Of a stretch of 64,000 nucleotides of DNA, positions 50,585 through 58,664 are shown one piece after another; positions within the stretch are counted from its first letter, which is position 1; every line of letters starts with the position of its first letter. This DNA comes from Oscillibacter hominis (GTDB lineage: Bacteria; Bacillota; Clostridia; Oscillospirales; Oscillospiraceae). The position numbers and the translations under genes are program-made. The DNA lies in the NCBI RefSeq assembly GCF_014334055.1, contig NZ_CP060490.1, forward strand, positions 992,001 to 1,056,000, written 5' to 3'. The notes under the pieces are model-generated. The model had not been told where the DNA came from and made no database searches. It worked only from the letters and a program-made list of their open reading frames with translations.

Positions 50585-50767
50585 TCATTTATCTCCGTCG
50601 CGCTTATTCTCTTTAATTGCCCGCAACAGGCAAAGTCCCATAGCCAAAACGGGCAGCAGCACCCGCAAGCACAAAAAGCCTTGCGGATCACCGAAATGAA
50701 TATTTGCATCCAGAAGCAGTCCGGCTCCCCACGCTATCAGCGTAAAAACAATAGATGTGATGTACAT
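50585..50767 (-). CDS. Small membrane protein
   Basis: A 60-residue protein with two hydrophobic segments (about residues 3-20 and 32-49) and a charged tail. AAAGGAG lies 8 nt before the ATG, which supports translation. It sits between the lipoprotein and zinc-ribbon genes on the same strand. No family was recognised. Confidence 0.65.
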   Translation of the reverse strand: MYITSIVFTLIAWGAGLLLDANIHFGDPQGFLCLRVLLPVLAMGLCLLRAIKENKRDGDK

Positions 50768-50791
50768 AATAATATCTCCTTTTTACTTTCA

Positions 50792-51583
50792 TCAATGAGT
50801 AAACGACTCTTTATAGGTTGCCGTTGTATCACCCGTTGTTGCTGTGATTTTCACATTATTTGTTCCGTTCTGCCGTGCAACAGGATACGGGATACTAATA
50901 TCGACGGAATAGGCTTCACCCGGCTCTAATGTAACGGCTTCGGTTTCAAAGGCGTAATCCTCTCCGTTGAGAACAATTTGGGCAATCATATTCTTATCAA
51001 AGCTCACCGAATAATCGCCGATATTTTCAACGCTCCATGTGAATTTTAAGCCTTCTTCATCATATACGCCTGCGGTTGCCTTGCGTATCCCAATTTGTAG
51101 AATATCATTTTGAGAAGTGCTTTCTTCTCCTGGCAGTTCACTCTCATTGACGGGAGTTGCTTCAAGTTCGTTATTCAAATTGTTCCAATAAGAGCCAATA
51201 TCCGCACTCGTGAAATACTCAAAATCGCCTGATTCTGATTTCAAATTGCCGTTTTTAGCTCCATAGCAGGCGTAAATCAAATCGTAACTTGTCCCGTCTG
51301 AAAGGTTAAATCTAAAGCTGGTCACATCCGCTCCAGCAGTTTCCTCAGCCGTTTTGTCTTTTAGGGATAAGCCCTTGAACATATCATACAGGGTCTTTAT
51401 ATCACTTTCAGCAACGACTACTTTCTTTTCTGCTGATGCGGGCACTCCGTCGTAGTGGTACATTTCAACGCTTTCGACATCTTCAACCTCAAACGGGAAG
51501 TCGATATTGACCGTTTTTCCGTTACAGCCAACAAGCCCCAGCGTTAGGATCAGCGCAAAGATTAAGGCGGTTATCTTCTTCAT
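50792..51583 (-). CDS. Lipoprotein of the cargo operon
   Basis: A 263-residue exported lipoprotein with the lipobox LGLVGC at residues 15-20. The mature part has two halves: about 30-140 with strands such as VESVEMYHYDG and TSFRFNLSDGTSYDLIY, and about 165-263, which resembles an immunoglobulin-like domain (GLKFTWSVENIGDYSVSFDKNMI). The ATG at 51583 follows AAGGAG; an in-frame ATG at 51619 would lack a proper signal peptide. It lies downstream of the sigma and DUF4367 genes, so it may be part of the envelope-signal response. The function is unassigned. Confidence 0.75.
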   Translation of the reverse strand: MKKITALIFALILTLGLVGCNGKTVNIDFPFEVEDVESVEMYHYDGVPASAEKKVVVAESDIKTLYDMFKGLSLKDKTAEETAGADVTSFRFNLSDGTSYDLIYACYGAKNGNLKSESGDFEYFTSADIGSYWNNLNNELEATPVNESELPGEESTSQNDILQIGIRKATAGVYDEEGLKFTWSVENIGDYSVSFDKNMIAQIVLNGEDYAFETEAVTLEPGEAYSVDISIPYPVARQNGTNNVKITATTGDTTATYKESFTH

Positions 51584-51638
51584 TTCATGCTCCTTTTTGT
51601 ATTTAGCTATTTTTTTCATTGAACGACCACACTCCCTA

Positions 51639-51956
51639 TCAATTTCTCACGATAGAACAAATAACTGCGTGGTCATCATTGTTATGATAGTTGATGACCA
51701 GTTTTGTGTTTTCATTGATATACCAAACATCCTCCATACTGCTACTTTCAGTTGGCTCACCCCAAGCAGCCGTTAGCTCTTGCTTGGTAAAATCAGTTAT
51801 ATAGCTGTTTAGCTGGGCTTCATCTTCCATATTTGATACCTGTTCCAACGAGGGTAGACTATCAATGTTTTTGTGGTGCAGATTGCCCCATGCAAAAATG
51901 CCTATCACCACTACTATTGCAATTACAAAAATAAGTATTTTTGTGTTCTTTTTCAT
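51639..51956 (-). CDS. Membrane-anchored small protein, DUF4830-like
   Basis: A 105-residue protein with an N-terminal membrane anchor (residues 6-24, ILIFVIAIVVVIGIFAWG) and a small external domain with strands ELTAAWGEP and DVWYINENTKLVINYH. The shape recalls small envelope proteins such as DUF4830, by eye only. Its ATG at 51956 overlaps the stop of a ten-codon leader ORF (ATGA), and GGAG lies 9 nt upstream. It belongs to the sigma cargo operon. Confidence 0.65.
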   Translation of the reverse strand: MKKNTKILIFVIAIVVVIGIFAWGNLHHKNIDSLPSLEQVSNMEDEAQLNSYITDFTKQELTAAWGEPTESSSMEDVWYINENTKLVINYHNNDDHAVICSIVRN

Positions 51957-51985
51957 GCAGTCACACTCCGTTCCAGATTCGTCAT
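51953..51985 (-). CDS. Ten-codon leader ORF
   Basis: ATG at 51985 encodes MTNLERSVTA and stops in TGA overlapping the next ATG (ATGA). A perfect AAGGAGG lies 9 nt upstream, better than the site of the following gene. It may serve translational coupling. Confidence 0.4.
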   Translation of the reverse strand: MTNLERSVTA

Positions 51986-52065
51986 AAATGGAATCCTCCT
52001 TGTTTGTTATTGGGGTATCACCTATATAACGCACAAGGAGGAAAAAGGGGACAATATTTTTTGAA

Positions 52066-53010
52066 TTATTTTTTCGTAATGCCTGCGGCGATCTTTACCA
52101 ACTCGTCCGTATCAATAGAGCCATAAACCGAGAAGAAGCAGCCGTCCCACTCAAAGCAAATATAGCTCGTATCATCCTTCTGGAAGAAGTAGCCTGTTAC
52201 CCCGTCTTTATCAAACGGCTCTATCTCCGTATTTTCGGTATCGAAATAAACCCGATTGTCTGACTGAGTAATTACAATATCAAAAAACTCAGACTCGCTA
52301 ATAGCATATTTACGGATGACAACCCCCGGTTCCGTATTCGGCTGCTTAGTCGTATCCTGCAAAATTGCTCCGTCCGGGAGATAGCCAGCCTGATACTCGG
52401 TCAAGTCCTGCGGCTCGTCCAACTCGTCACCGTGCAATTCAAAAATACTGTATTTTTCAAAGGTTTCAACCACCCATGAGATGACTCGTTCCCGGAATTG
52501 GGCGTTTGCCACCATGCAGGTCGAGAACAGCAAGGTCAAAGTGATGGCCGCAACCGCAACGGTTTTCCAAACCTTTCTGAACGCAATATGTGTCCGGCTG
52601 TTTCCTGCCGCTTTGTCATCCGCATCTGCTTCAAGTTCGTTGTGCAAATAATCCTTTAAGGCAATGTGGCAGGCTTTCCCGAAAGTATCATCGGAAATCA
52701 TGTGACCTGCCTCAACACCCATACTTGAAGATAGCAGTTCTTTGTAAAAACGAAAGCACCCCTTGGCATTTTCCAAATGGAAAAACATTTCTGTCTCCTC
52801 CGGGGACAAGCGGAAACAATATCTGCTCAACAGCAGGACGATCCCTTGATAGGGCAGCAACAAGATTTTCTTGCTCAACTCATGGATCTGCTGTTGGTGC
52901 AAATCAACACAAGCACAGCTGCCATTCTCAGCAGCCGCGAGGGTGTCTGCGGTCTTTTCAAAGCTGGTCGCCGCCGCTTCTTGAAGCAAAGCCTGCCAAC
53001 TCATATCCAT
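52066..53010 (-). CDS. DUF4367 membrane protein, probable anti-sigma factor
   Basis: A 314-residue single-pass membrane protein. The first 145 residues are cytoplasmic and helical (MSWQALLQEAAATSFEKTADTL, LSPEETEMFFHLENAKGCFRFYKELL). A membrane segment spans about 155-177, and the external domain (about 180-314) ends in the DUF4367 pattern with GVTGYFFQKDDTSYICFEWDGCFFSVYG. The gene starts 4 nt after the ECF sigma stop. Membrane proteins placed this way normally hold the sigma factor inactive and sense an envelope signal; that role is inference. GGGAGG precedes the ATG at 53010. Confidence 0.8.
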   Translation of the reverse strand: MDMSWQALLQEAAATSFEKTADTLAAAENGSCACVDLHQQQIHELSKKILLLPYQGIVLLLSRYCFRLSPEETEMFFHLENAKGCFRFYKELLSSSMGVEAGHMISDDTFGKACHIALKDYLHNELEADADDKAAGNSRTHIAFRKVWKTVAVAAITLTLLFSTCMVANAQFRERVISWVVETFEKYSIFELHGDELDEPQDLTEYQAGYLPDGAILQDTTKQPNTEPGVVIRKYAISESEFFDIVITQSDNRVYFDTENTEIEPFDKDGVTGYFFQKDDTSYICFEWDGCFFSVYGSIDTDELVKIAAGITKK

Positions 53011-53014
53011 AGTA

Positions 53015-53548
53015 TTACCCTCCCTCATACAGTTTTCTGAGCTTCTTGACGAGCCGCTGTCCGCGCTTTTTAGCGGCATCCTCGGAAATGTTCAGCAGCT
53101 CTCCGATCTCTTTGTATCCCATTTCCTCGGCGTACCGAAGATAGACAAAGCGCCGATCATCAGGGTCGAGCCGGTCTATCAACTCGGTCAGCTTATGCAC
53201 ATCGGCATTGTGAATACACTCGTCTGTGAGGTCATCGGAGTTTTCATCCGAAACGCAGTCCCAGCGGTCAAGGTGAACGCTTTGCTGGGAATGACGCAGC
53301 ACATCAATAGAAGCGTTTTTCACTATGGTAACGCAGAAAGCGGTCATTTGGGGACAGGGTAATTCAGAAATTTTTTCGATATTGTCCATAATCTTTACAA
53401 ATGCGGTGGACACAACATCTTCTGCGGCTTCTTCTGATTTTACGATTTTGAAAGAAATGCGCTGGAAGTGGACACGATGCTCATGGAATATCCGCTCTAC
53501 CAGCGCCCGCTGTTCATCATTCAAAACGCCAAATAGGAGTATCATCAT
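53015..53548 (-). CDS. ECF-type RNA polymerase sigma factor
   Basis: A 177-residue sigma factor. Region 2 is about residues 15-80 (LVERIFHEHRVHFQRISFKIVKSEEAAEDVVSTAFVKIM), and region 4 about 115-170 (LDPDDRRFVYLRYAEEMGYKEIGELL, then ISEDAAKKRGQRLVKKLRKL). The ATG at 53548 follows GAGGA. The DUF4367 membrane protein follows immediately, then two envelope proteins, two small proteins and a terminator, forming a self-contained signalling cassette carried by the conjugative element. A TATAAT-like -10 lies near 53640 on the minus strand. Confidence 0.88.
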   Translation of the reverse strand: MMILLFGVLNDEQRALVERIFHEHRVHFQRISFKIVKSEEAAEDVVSTAFVKIMDNIEKISELPCPQMTAFCVTIVKNASIDVLRHSQQSVHLDRWDCVSDENSDDLTDECIHNADVHKLTELIDRLDPDDRRFVYLRYAEEMGYKEIGELLNISEDAAKKRGQRLVKKLRKLYEGG

Positions 53549-53828
53549 AATAGGTTCCTCGTGGGTAATTCGTTGTAGCCTATCTTTATCGGGCAGGAAA
53601 ACGCACTTACACAAGTGTTTTTCTCACGGCACGATATTTCAAATTATACCACAGAATAATCCTACGGAAAAGAGGGGAAAACGAGCCAAGCCGATGACAC
53701 CGCCTCTGTTTTTCGTGGGGTTTCCGGGGGACGCACTAACGGCAAGCAGGGCAAGTGTAGCCACACTTGCTATTTTTGCATCCCGGCGGGCTGCAAAAAC
53801 GCTTGTTGGGGAGCCTCCCCAAACCCGG

Positions 53829-53851
53829 CTTTGGGACAAAATGTCCCAAAG
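53829..53851. repeat. 23-bp palindrome, copy 3
   Basis: CTTTGGGACA and TGTCCCAAAG around AAA, a perfect palindrome 24 nt beyond the relaxase stop codon. Confidence 0.9.
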
Positions 53852-53874
53852 TAATTTGTCTGCGTCACCGTTCG

Positions 53875-55320
53875 CTATCGCTCCTGTTCCTTTTTGTGCT
53901 GGCCGTCTGTGACGCCCAGCAGATGGTCGATGTTGGCCTTGACCGCCACGGCCTGCCGCATTTCCTCCTGCGCCGAGCGGTACTCGGTATAGAGCGCCTT
54001 TTTCCGCGCCGCCAGTTGGCGGCGTTTTTCTTTTAGCTCTGCCATCTTAGGCAGTTTCTCACCACCCAGCAGCTCTCCCATCGTAGCCTTGGCCGCCCGG
54101 TAGTCCGCCAGCTCCACCTCATGCTCGGCAAGGTATTTTCGGCTGTACTTGGCAGCCTTGTACCCGTCAAAGATGGGGCGGGTCTTGGCGTACCGCACCA
54201 CGGCTCCCATCAGCTCGGATGTTGCGGAGAGGTCAGCCTCCGTCCGCCGGAGCTGTTCGGTCAGGGCATGAAAACGGGAAACGGCATCCTCGGCCTTGGC
54301 GGAGAGCTGGTCATACTCGGTGATATTCTGCTCCTGCATGAATTGAAGTGCCGCCGCCATCTGTTTAAGGTTATAGACCTTTGCCCACCGCGCATAGGCA
54401 GCCCCCTTGCCAGAGCGCAGGCGCTCCTGTATATCCACGATCAGATTGACACGGCGAGGGGCGGCAGGCGCAGGAACAGGCTGCTCCGGGAGTGGGCGCT
54501 CCCCGGCGATGACGGCCTTGATGTCCTCGGGATCGTAGCCGTCCCCGAGGGTAGACGCTCGAAGCCGGGTTGCCCGCTCCTGCCCCGGAACAAGAAAAGA
54601 AATCGTACCGCCGCGCCCATGCTTGACCGTGTAGCCGGACGCCTCCATGAGCCGGAGGAAAGCGTCAAATTCGGCGGGGCGTTTGGCAAGAGCTTCATTG
54701 ATGGCAAGCCGTAGCTGCTCCTTGTACGAGGACTGCCGCTCCGCCCCCAGCCATGCCCCATAATGGAGAAAGCGCCCCTTGCTGTGCAGCTTGGGGTTAG
54801 TGATGACGGACAGCTCATTTTCAAGGCAGATGCGGTCAGAGAGCCGCCGCACCGCACGGCCAGAGCCGATGAAGTCCCGGAACTTCCGGGTGCAGTCCAG
54901 CGAGGTCGAGTTATAATAAATGTGATTATGGATGTGTGCCTTGTCCGTGTGGGTAGCAACGAAAAAGGCGTACTTGCCCTTTGTCCAGCGCATCGCCGTT
55001 TCATAGCCGATACGGTTTGCCTCCTCCGGCGTGATCTCACCGGGCTTGAACGACTGGCGGATCTGATAGCATAGCACATCCGCGTCCCGCCGCTGCTCCC
55101 GGCCTGTGGCGGCTTTGTACTTGGCCTTGCTTAATAGGAACTCGGCATCGGCGGTCATGTGGTCGCAGCCGTAGGACGAGATCAATTCGCCGCCCTCGGT
55201 CTTGTCCGGGTTTTGCCCATAGTCAAACCGCTCTTTCAAGGACTGCGCGATGGTTTCGCCCTTGCTGATTTTGTGCTTCTTGTAGTAGGTCGTGGCCGTA
55301 GGCAGCCCTCCTTTCATCAT
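53875..55320 (-). CDS. Relaxase/mobilisation nuclease
   Basis: A relaxase of up to 481 residues that should nick the element at its origin of transfer. The catalytic region has a Tyr-rich start (ATTYYKKHKISKGETIAQSL), DYGQNPDKTEGG near 33, and the metal-binding HTDKAHIHNHIYYNS near 122. The C-terminal half is a long helical region. The only in-frame ATGs (55320, 55317) overlap the ribosome site AAAGGAGG itself. Seven nt after that site stands ACG at 55299, where the protein would read (M)ATTYYKK, the expected N-terminus. The functional start may therefore be a non-AUG codon. Confidence 0.9.
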   Translation of the reverse strand: MMKGGLPTATTYYKKHKISKGETIAQSLKERFDYGQNPDKTEGGELISSYGCDHMTADAEFLLSKAKYKAATGREQRRDADVLCYQIRQSFKPGEITPEEANRIGYETAMRWTKGKYAFFVATHTDKAHIHNHIYYNSTSLDCTRKFRDFIGSGRAVRRLSDRICLENELSVITNPKLHSKGRFLHYGAWLGAERQSSYKEQLRLAINEALAKRPAEFDAFLRLMEASGYTVKHGRGGTISFLVPGQERATRLRASTLGDGYDPEDIKAVIAGERPLPEQPVPAPAAPRRVNLIVDIQERLRSGKGAAYARWAKVYNLKQMAAALQFMQEQNITEYDQLSAKAEDAVSRFHALTEQLRRTEADLSATSELMGAVVRYAKTRPIFDGYKAAKYSRKYLAEHEVELADYRAAKATMGELLGGEKLPKMAELKEKRRQLAARKKALYTEYRSAQEEMRQAVAVKANIDHLLGVTDGQHKKEQER

Positions 55321-55406
55321 TGAATAGTCATAGATAATCTGTTATACTTGTATCAGTATAACTGCGGAGATACTTTACAATAGAGACTTGACGGAGGACT
55401 TCGTAA

Positions 55407-55868
55407 ATGTATAGAGAATTAGTTTTAGAGCTTTCCAAAGGAAATGAGTGGGTGAAAGTTCAACCGCCTTGCTCTGAGGCCGTAATATCCGAAGCAGAAA
55501 AAGTTGTAGGATACTCGTTTCCCGAAGAGTTAAAAAATCTACTAAGGGAAATGAATGGTGATAAGTGGCTCTTTTTATCGGCTGAAGAAATAATTGAGAA
55601 TGTAAAGCTGAATCGAGAGATATTCCTCCCACTTTTTGAGGAAGATTATAGCAAAGAAGAATATCAGGAACGAGTGGATAGGTTCATATTCTTCGCAACG
55701 AATGGGTGCGGCGATTATTATTGTTACCGTGTTTGCCCAAATGGGACGGCTGATACGAGCGTAATTTATATCTGGGAACATGAAAACATTGGGGATCGCT
55801 GTTGTTGGAAACCTGTTGCCAACAACATAAAGGAACTAATCGTGCGATATTGTAACGGTGAGATTTAA
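55407..55868 (+). CDS. SMI1/KNR4 (SUKH) family protein
   Basis: A 153-residue protein with the SUKH pattern: ISEAEKVVGYSFPEELKNLLREMNG near residues 28-52 and FFATNGCGDYYCYRV near 95. SUKH proteins are common immunity proteins against contact-dependent toxins, though some have other roles. It is the only plus-strand gene in this part of the element and is much more AT-rich than its neighbours, pointing to separate acquisition. No toxin gene is adjacent. It starts at ATG 55407 with GGAGG upstream. Confidence 0.82.
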   Translation: MYRELVLELSKGNEWVKVQPPCSEAVISEAEKVVGYSFPEELKNLLREMNGDKWLFLSAEEIIENVKLNREIFLPLFEEDYSKEEYQERVDRFIFFATNGCGDYYCYRVCPNGTADTSVIYIWEHENIGDRCCWKPVANNIKELIVRYCNGEI

Positions 55869-55947
55869 TAATCCAGCAACTTCCATTTCGCCAAGATAAA
55901 CACTATATAATCAAGACTGCGGCTGAAATCAGCCGCAGTCGTTTCAG

Positions 55948-55970
55948 CTTTGGGACATTTTGTCCCGAAG
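55948..55970. repeat. 23-bp palindrome, copy 4
   Basis: CTTTGGGACA and TGTCCCGAAG around TTT, directly beyond the stop of the CD1845-like gene. Confidence 0.85.
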
Positions 55971-55972
55971 TA

Positions 55973-56260
55973 TCAGCCGGTGATGAAATCCCGCAGGGTG
56001 AACTTGGCCGAGTGCAGCTTGTCCACCAGCCACTCAGCGATGGCGGGAACGCCAAAGGGAGAAACGAGGAACGCAAGGACGAGGAACGCGATCCCGCCCA
56101 CCGTCTGCCCGCCGATGAACAGGATCAGGGAGAGCAGCGTCAGCACGATGCAGCCCAGCTCACACACGGCGGACGCCACGCAGAATAGAAATGTGACCAT
56201 AGCGGCCAGCAGGGACAGCGCCACCATCACGGGGGCGGCAAGGATTTTGAGAACGATCAT
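55973..56260 (-). CDS. CD1845-like membrane protein
   Basis: A 95-residue hydrophobic protein with two or three membrane segments and the tail VPAIAEWLVDKLHSAKFTLRDFITG typical of CD1845-family proteins of clostridial conjugative elements. GGAGG precedes the ATG at 56260. It lies between mobC and the relaxase gene. The function is unknown, possibly in the transfer channel. Confidence 0.8.
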   Translation of the reverse strand: MIVLKILAAPVMVALSLLAAMVTFLFCVASAVCELGCIVLTLLSLILFIGGQTVGGIAFLVLAFLVSPFGVPAIAEWLVDKLHSAKFTLRDFITG

Positions 56261-56356
56261 AGTAGCTACCTCCATTAAAAAATCGGGTTGGTTTGTCCTT
56301 CTACCCATATTATACCGCTGGGAAAATAGGCACACAAGGATGTCGAGCTTTCACCA

Positions 56357-56379
56357 CCTTGGGACAAAATGTCCCGAAG
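56357..56379. repeat. 23-bp palindrome, copy 5
   Basis: CCTTGGGACA and TGTCCCGAAG around AAA, between mobC and the CD1845-like gene. Confidence 0.85.
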
Positions 56380-56421
56380 TCGTGAAAGCGGGGGAACGGC
56401 ACAAGGCCGCTCCCCGACAAA

Positions 56422-56766
56422 TCATAGGCTCACCACAGCCGATAGCTTTTTCAGCAGCTCGGACAGCGGCTCCCAAAGGGCGGCATAGTCCTTTTGGAGC
56501 GCTGTGATCTCCGAGGGATAGATACCGTAGGTGTTGGCATGGACGGCCACTTGGTTTAGGTTGTTGGCACACCGCCGCTGCAAAGCTACCAGCTCCCAGA
56601 TGTCCGAGAGGTCAACATGGAGAACATAGCCGTTGAGTGCCATTTTCCGCATGTAGGCTCCCATGTTGGAAATCCCGGCCTCGGCCATGCGGTCAGCGAT
56701 CAACGCCTGCTCCTCTGGCGTCACCATCACATGAAGATGGACAGAGCGCCGCCGCTTTTTCGTCAC
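56422..56766 (-). CDS. mobC: MobC-family relaxosome protein
   Basis: A 114-residue protein of the MobC family (RRRSVHLHVMVTPEEQALIADRMAEAGISNMGAYMRKMALNG with the ribbon-helix-helix pattern, then QRRCANNLNQVAVHANTYG). It binds near the origin of transfer and helps the relaxase open the DNA. The start is GTG at 56766 after GGAG, overlapping the end of the upstream gene by 4 nt. It is followed by a CD1845-like gene and the relaxase. Confidence 0.9.
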   Translation of the reverse strand: MTKKRRRSVHLHVMVTPEEQALIADRMAEAGISNMGAYMRKMALNGYVLHVDLSDIWELVALQRRCANNLNQVAVHANTYGIYPSEITALQKDYAALWEPLSELLKKLSAVVSL

Positions 56767-56936
56767 CGCTCCTCACGCTCCCGGCTGCGGCGCTTGGGCG
56801 GGTGTTCCCGCACCTTGTCCAGCGGCTTTTCTGCCGTGGGCGGTACAGGCAGATTATTGATGATACCGTCGATCTGATTATAATTCTGCTCCATCGCAAG
56901 CTCGGCGTTCTTGTTGGGATTATGTTCCTGCTCCAT
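56763..56936 (-). CDS. DUF4316-type small protein
   Basis: A 57-residue hydrophilic protein (MEQEHNPNKNAELAMEQNYNQIDGIINNLPVPP...) with a basic tail, resembling the DUF4316 C-terminus of element proteins. AGGAGG precedes the ATG at 56936. It overlaps mobC by 4 nt. Confidence 0.7.
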   Translation of the reverse strand: MEQEHNPNKNAELAMEQNYNQIDGIINNLPVPPTAEKPLDKVREHPPKRRSREREER

Positions 56937-56946
56937 AAATATCCTC

Positions 56947-57525
56947 CTATCTGTCGCCCCGGTCAGGGGTATTTTTCTTTTGGACGGATTGCCCACGGTC
57001 AGCCTCGGCCTGTTTTGCGGCGGTTTTCATCTGTTCCCGGATCGAGCGGGGTCTGTCGGGATTGTCGGGCGCAGGCCGTAGCTCATAGTCAGACGCCTGC
57101 CGTTTTGTCAATGGCCGTGTGTAGGTCAAATGCCCCCACGCCAGAAACGATCCGTTTTCAACCGGGACGCGCTGATCGTAGTTGACAATTTCGTCCGGGG
57201 CGTTGCGGGGCGGCTTGGGGAATGTCCCAATGTCCACGGGGCGCTGGGTGGAGTAATACTTGTAAAGGCCGGGGGCCTCGGTCTGCTTGACACCGACATT
57301 GTAAAGGCGCTGATACTCCTGCACCCGCGCCGCAAAGTCCTGTTCCAAAGCGGCACGGTCGCTGCCGTAATGCCCCCATTCATACTGCCGCTGGCCGTCC
57401 TTGTCATCATAGCAAGCCCATGTGACATAGGGCGAGGGAGCGGTAGGATGATGCCCCAGCGCAAAGCCCCTGCCGTTTTCCAGCATGACGGCCTTGATAA
57501 TCTCATAGCCTTGGTTTTTGTCCAT
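56947..57525 (-). CDS. Element protein, DUF4316/LPD-like
   Basis: A 192-residue soluble protein (GYEIIKAVMLENGRGFALGHHP, YVTWACYDDKDGQRQYEWGHY, RLYNVGVKQ). Such proteins occur upstream of mobC in Tn1549-like elements and in large anti-restriction polyproteins. AGGAGG precedes the ATG. It is followed 11 nt later by the DUF4316-type gene; the two may be parts of one ancestral longer gene. The activity is unknown. Confidence 0.7.
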   Translation of the reverse strand: MDKNQGYEIIKAVMLENGRGFALGHHPTAPSPYVTWACYDDKDGQRQYEWGHYGSDRAALEQDFAARVQEYQRLYNVGVKQTEAPGLYKYYSTQRPVDIGTFPKPPRNAPDEIVNYDQRVPVENGSFLAWGHLTYTRPLTKRQASDYELRPAPDNPDRPRSIREQMKTAAKQAEADRGQSVQKKNTPDRGDR

Positions 57526-57534
57526 AAACCCTCC

Positions 57535-58491
57535 TCACCGTGATACATCTTTCTCCGCCCGTTTCGCAAAGGGCTGAAGCTGATAGGGGCTTTTGCCGTC
57601 CTCCGGGCGCAGGAAGTCCAGCCTTGCGGCGGCACGGATGGCGTTCTGGTTGAGCTGCCGCTGCCATGCCCCTTGGCTGGGCGCCCACTTGAAGCCCTCG
57701 CTTTTGAGCGCCTGCCGGGTGTCGGCGTCCGGCTTATCCGCAAAAATGAGCTGCAAGCGGTTCTCCGCCTCGTTGACCTTGGCCTCGCCACCGGGGAATG
57801 TCCAACCCACAAACTCCGTCTTGTGGCTCAGCTCCTCGATGCGCTGGCGCACACGGCGGATATTGGCGTTATTGTTGGTGAGCAGATAGGACGGAAACGG
57901 AACGGGGTCTTTGCGCCAGTCTTGGGACATGGACGCCTTGACCTTTTCTACCTGCTCCGCCGTCAGCTCGGGGCAGCCCTCCAGCGTCTTGTGCTTGCGG
58001 TAGTAAGCATTGACCGCCTTCATCATGGTCTGCTGAGACTCCATCCCCTCCAGCTTTTTCATGAGCTTTTCCACGGCAAGATCATCGTCGGCGCTGATAC
58101 CGCCCCGGCCTGTGGAGCGGATCTTGTCCAGCAGCTTTTCAATTTCCGCGTACTCGCCGTAGTTGCGATCCCGGGCGGCGTTCTGCTTGGCCTTTTTCGC
58201 CACGGGGAAATTGCCGCCCCCGGTGATTAGAATGGACGGCACACGGGCGTCAATGGCGTTGCGCTCATTGAGATTTTCCGCCAGCCTGCGGGCGTAGCGG
58301 TCAACAAGGGCGTCGATCTTATCGTGGTACATGGGATCGACCTGCGCCTTTTGTTTCTCTGCCAGCGCATAGGCTTCATCCACCATCGCCCGGTAGCCCG
58401 CTGTGGCCGAGCCGGGGGCATAATCGGAATAGCTGTTCATCTCCTTTGCCCGCTTTGCCGCCGCCTCGCTGATCTCATAATATTTAGGCAT
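57535..58491 (-). CDS. DUF3560-like element protein
   Basis: A 318-residue soluble protein. The N-terminus (PKYYEISEAAAKRAKEMNSYSDYAPGSAT) and middle (AMVDEAYALAEKQKAQVDPMYHDKIDALVDRYARRLAENLN) are helical. The C-terminus (VGWTFPGGEAKVNEAENRLQLIFADKPD, LKSEGFKWAPSQGAWQRQLN) is the DUF3560-like domain often found in conjugative elements. The ATG at 58491 follows AGGAGG. The function is unknown; roles in transfer or defence evasion are possible. A palindrome copy and a hairpin lie just upstream. Confidence 0.75.
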   Translation of the reverse strand: MPKYYEISEAAAKRAKEMNSYSDYAPGSATAGYRAMVDEAYALAEKQKAQVDPMYHDKIDALVDRYARRLAENLNERNAIDARVPSILITGGGNFPVAKKAKQNAARDRNYGEYAEIEKLLDKIRSTGRGGISADDDLAVEKLMKKLEGMESQQTMMKAVNAYYRKHKTLEGCPELTAEQVEKVKASMSQDWRKDPVPFPSYLLTNNNANIRRVRQRIEELSHKTEFVGWTFPGGEAKVNEAENRLQLIFADKPDADTRQALKSEGFKWAPSQGAWQRQLNQNAIRAAARLDFLRPEDGKSPYQLQPFAKRAEKDVSR

Positions 58492-58512
58492 AATTCCTCC
58501 TTTCAGCCGGGA

Positions 58513-58535
58513 CTTCGGGACAAAATGTCCCAAAG
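58513..58535. repeat. 23-bp palindrome, copy 6
   Basis: CTTCGGGACA and TGTCCCAAAG around AAA, upstream of the DUF3560-like gene. Confidence 0.85.
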
Positions 58536-58610
58536 CCCCGGCGCTTGAATGTGGAAAGCATTTCTGCAAAAACAGGGGCGGACGGAAAACATACCGCCCA
58601 CCCCAAAAGT

Positions 58611-58650
58611 GCCCCGGAAAAGCCTTGTAAATGCGGGCGTTTTCCGGGGC
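58611..58650 (-). terminator. Hairpin between element genes, possible terminator
   Basis: GCCCCGGAAAA and TTTTCCGGGGC form a perfect 11-bp stem with an 18-nt loop; on the minus strand CACTTTTGG follows. It lies 15 nt beyond the stop of the cysteine-rich gene. Confidence 0.5.
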
Positions 58651-58664
58651 TATTTTTCCACGCA

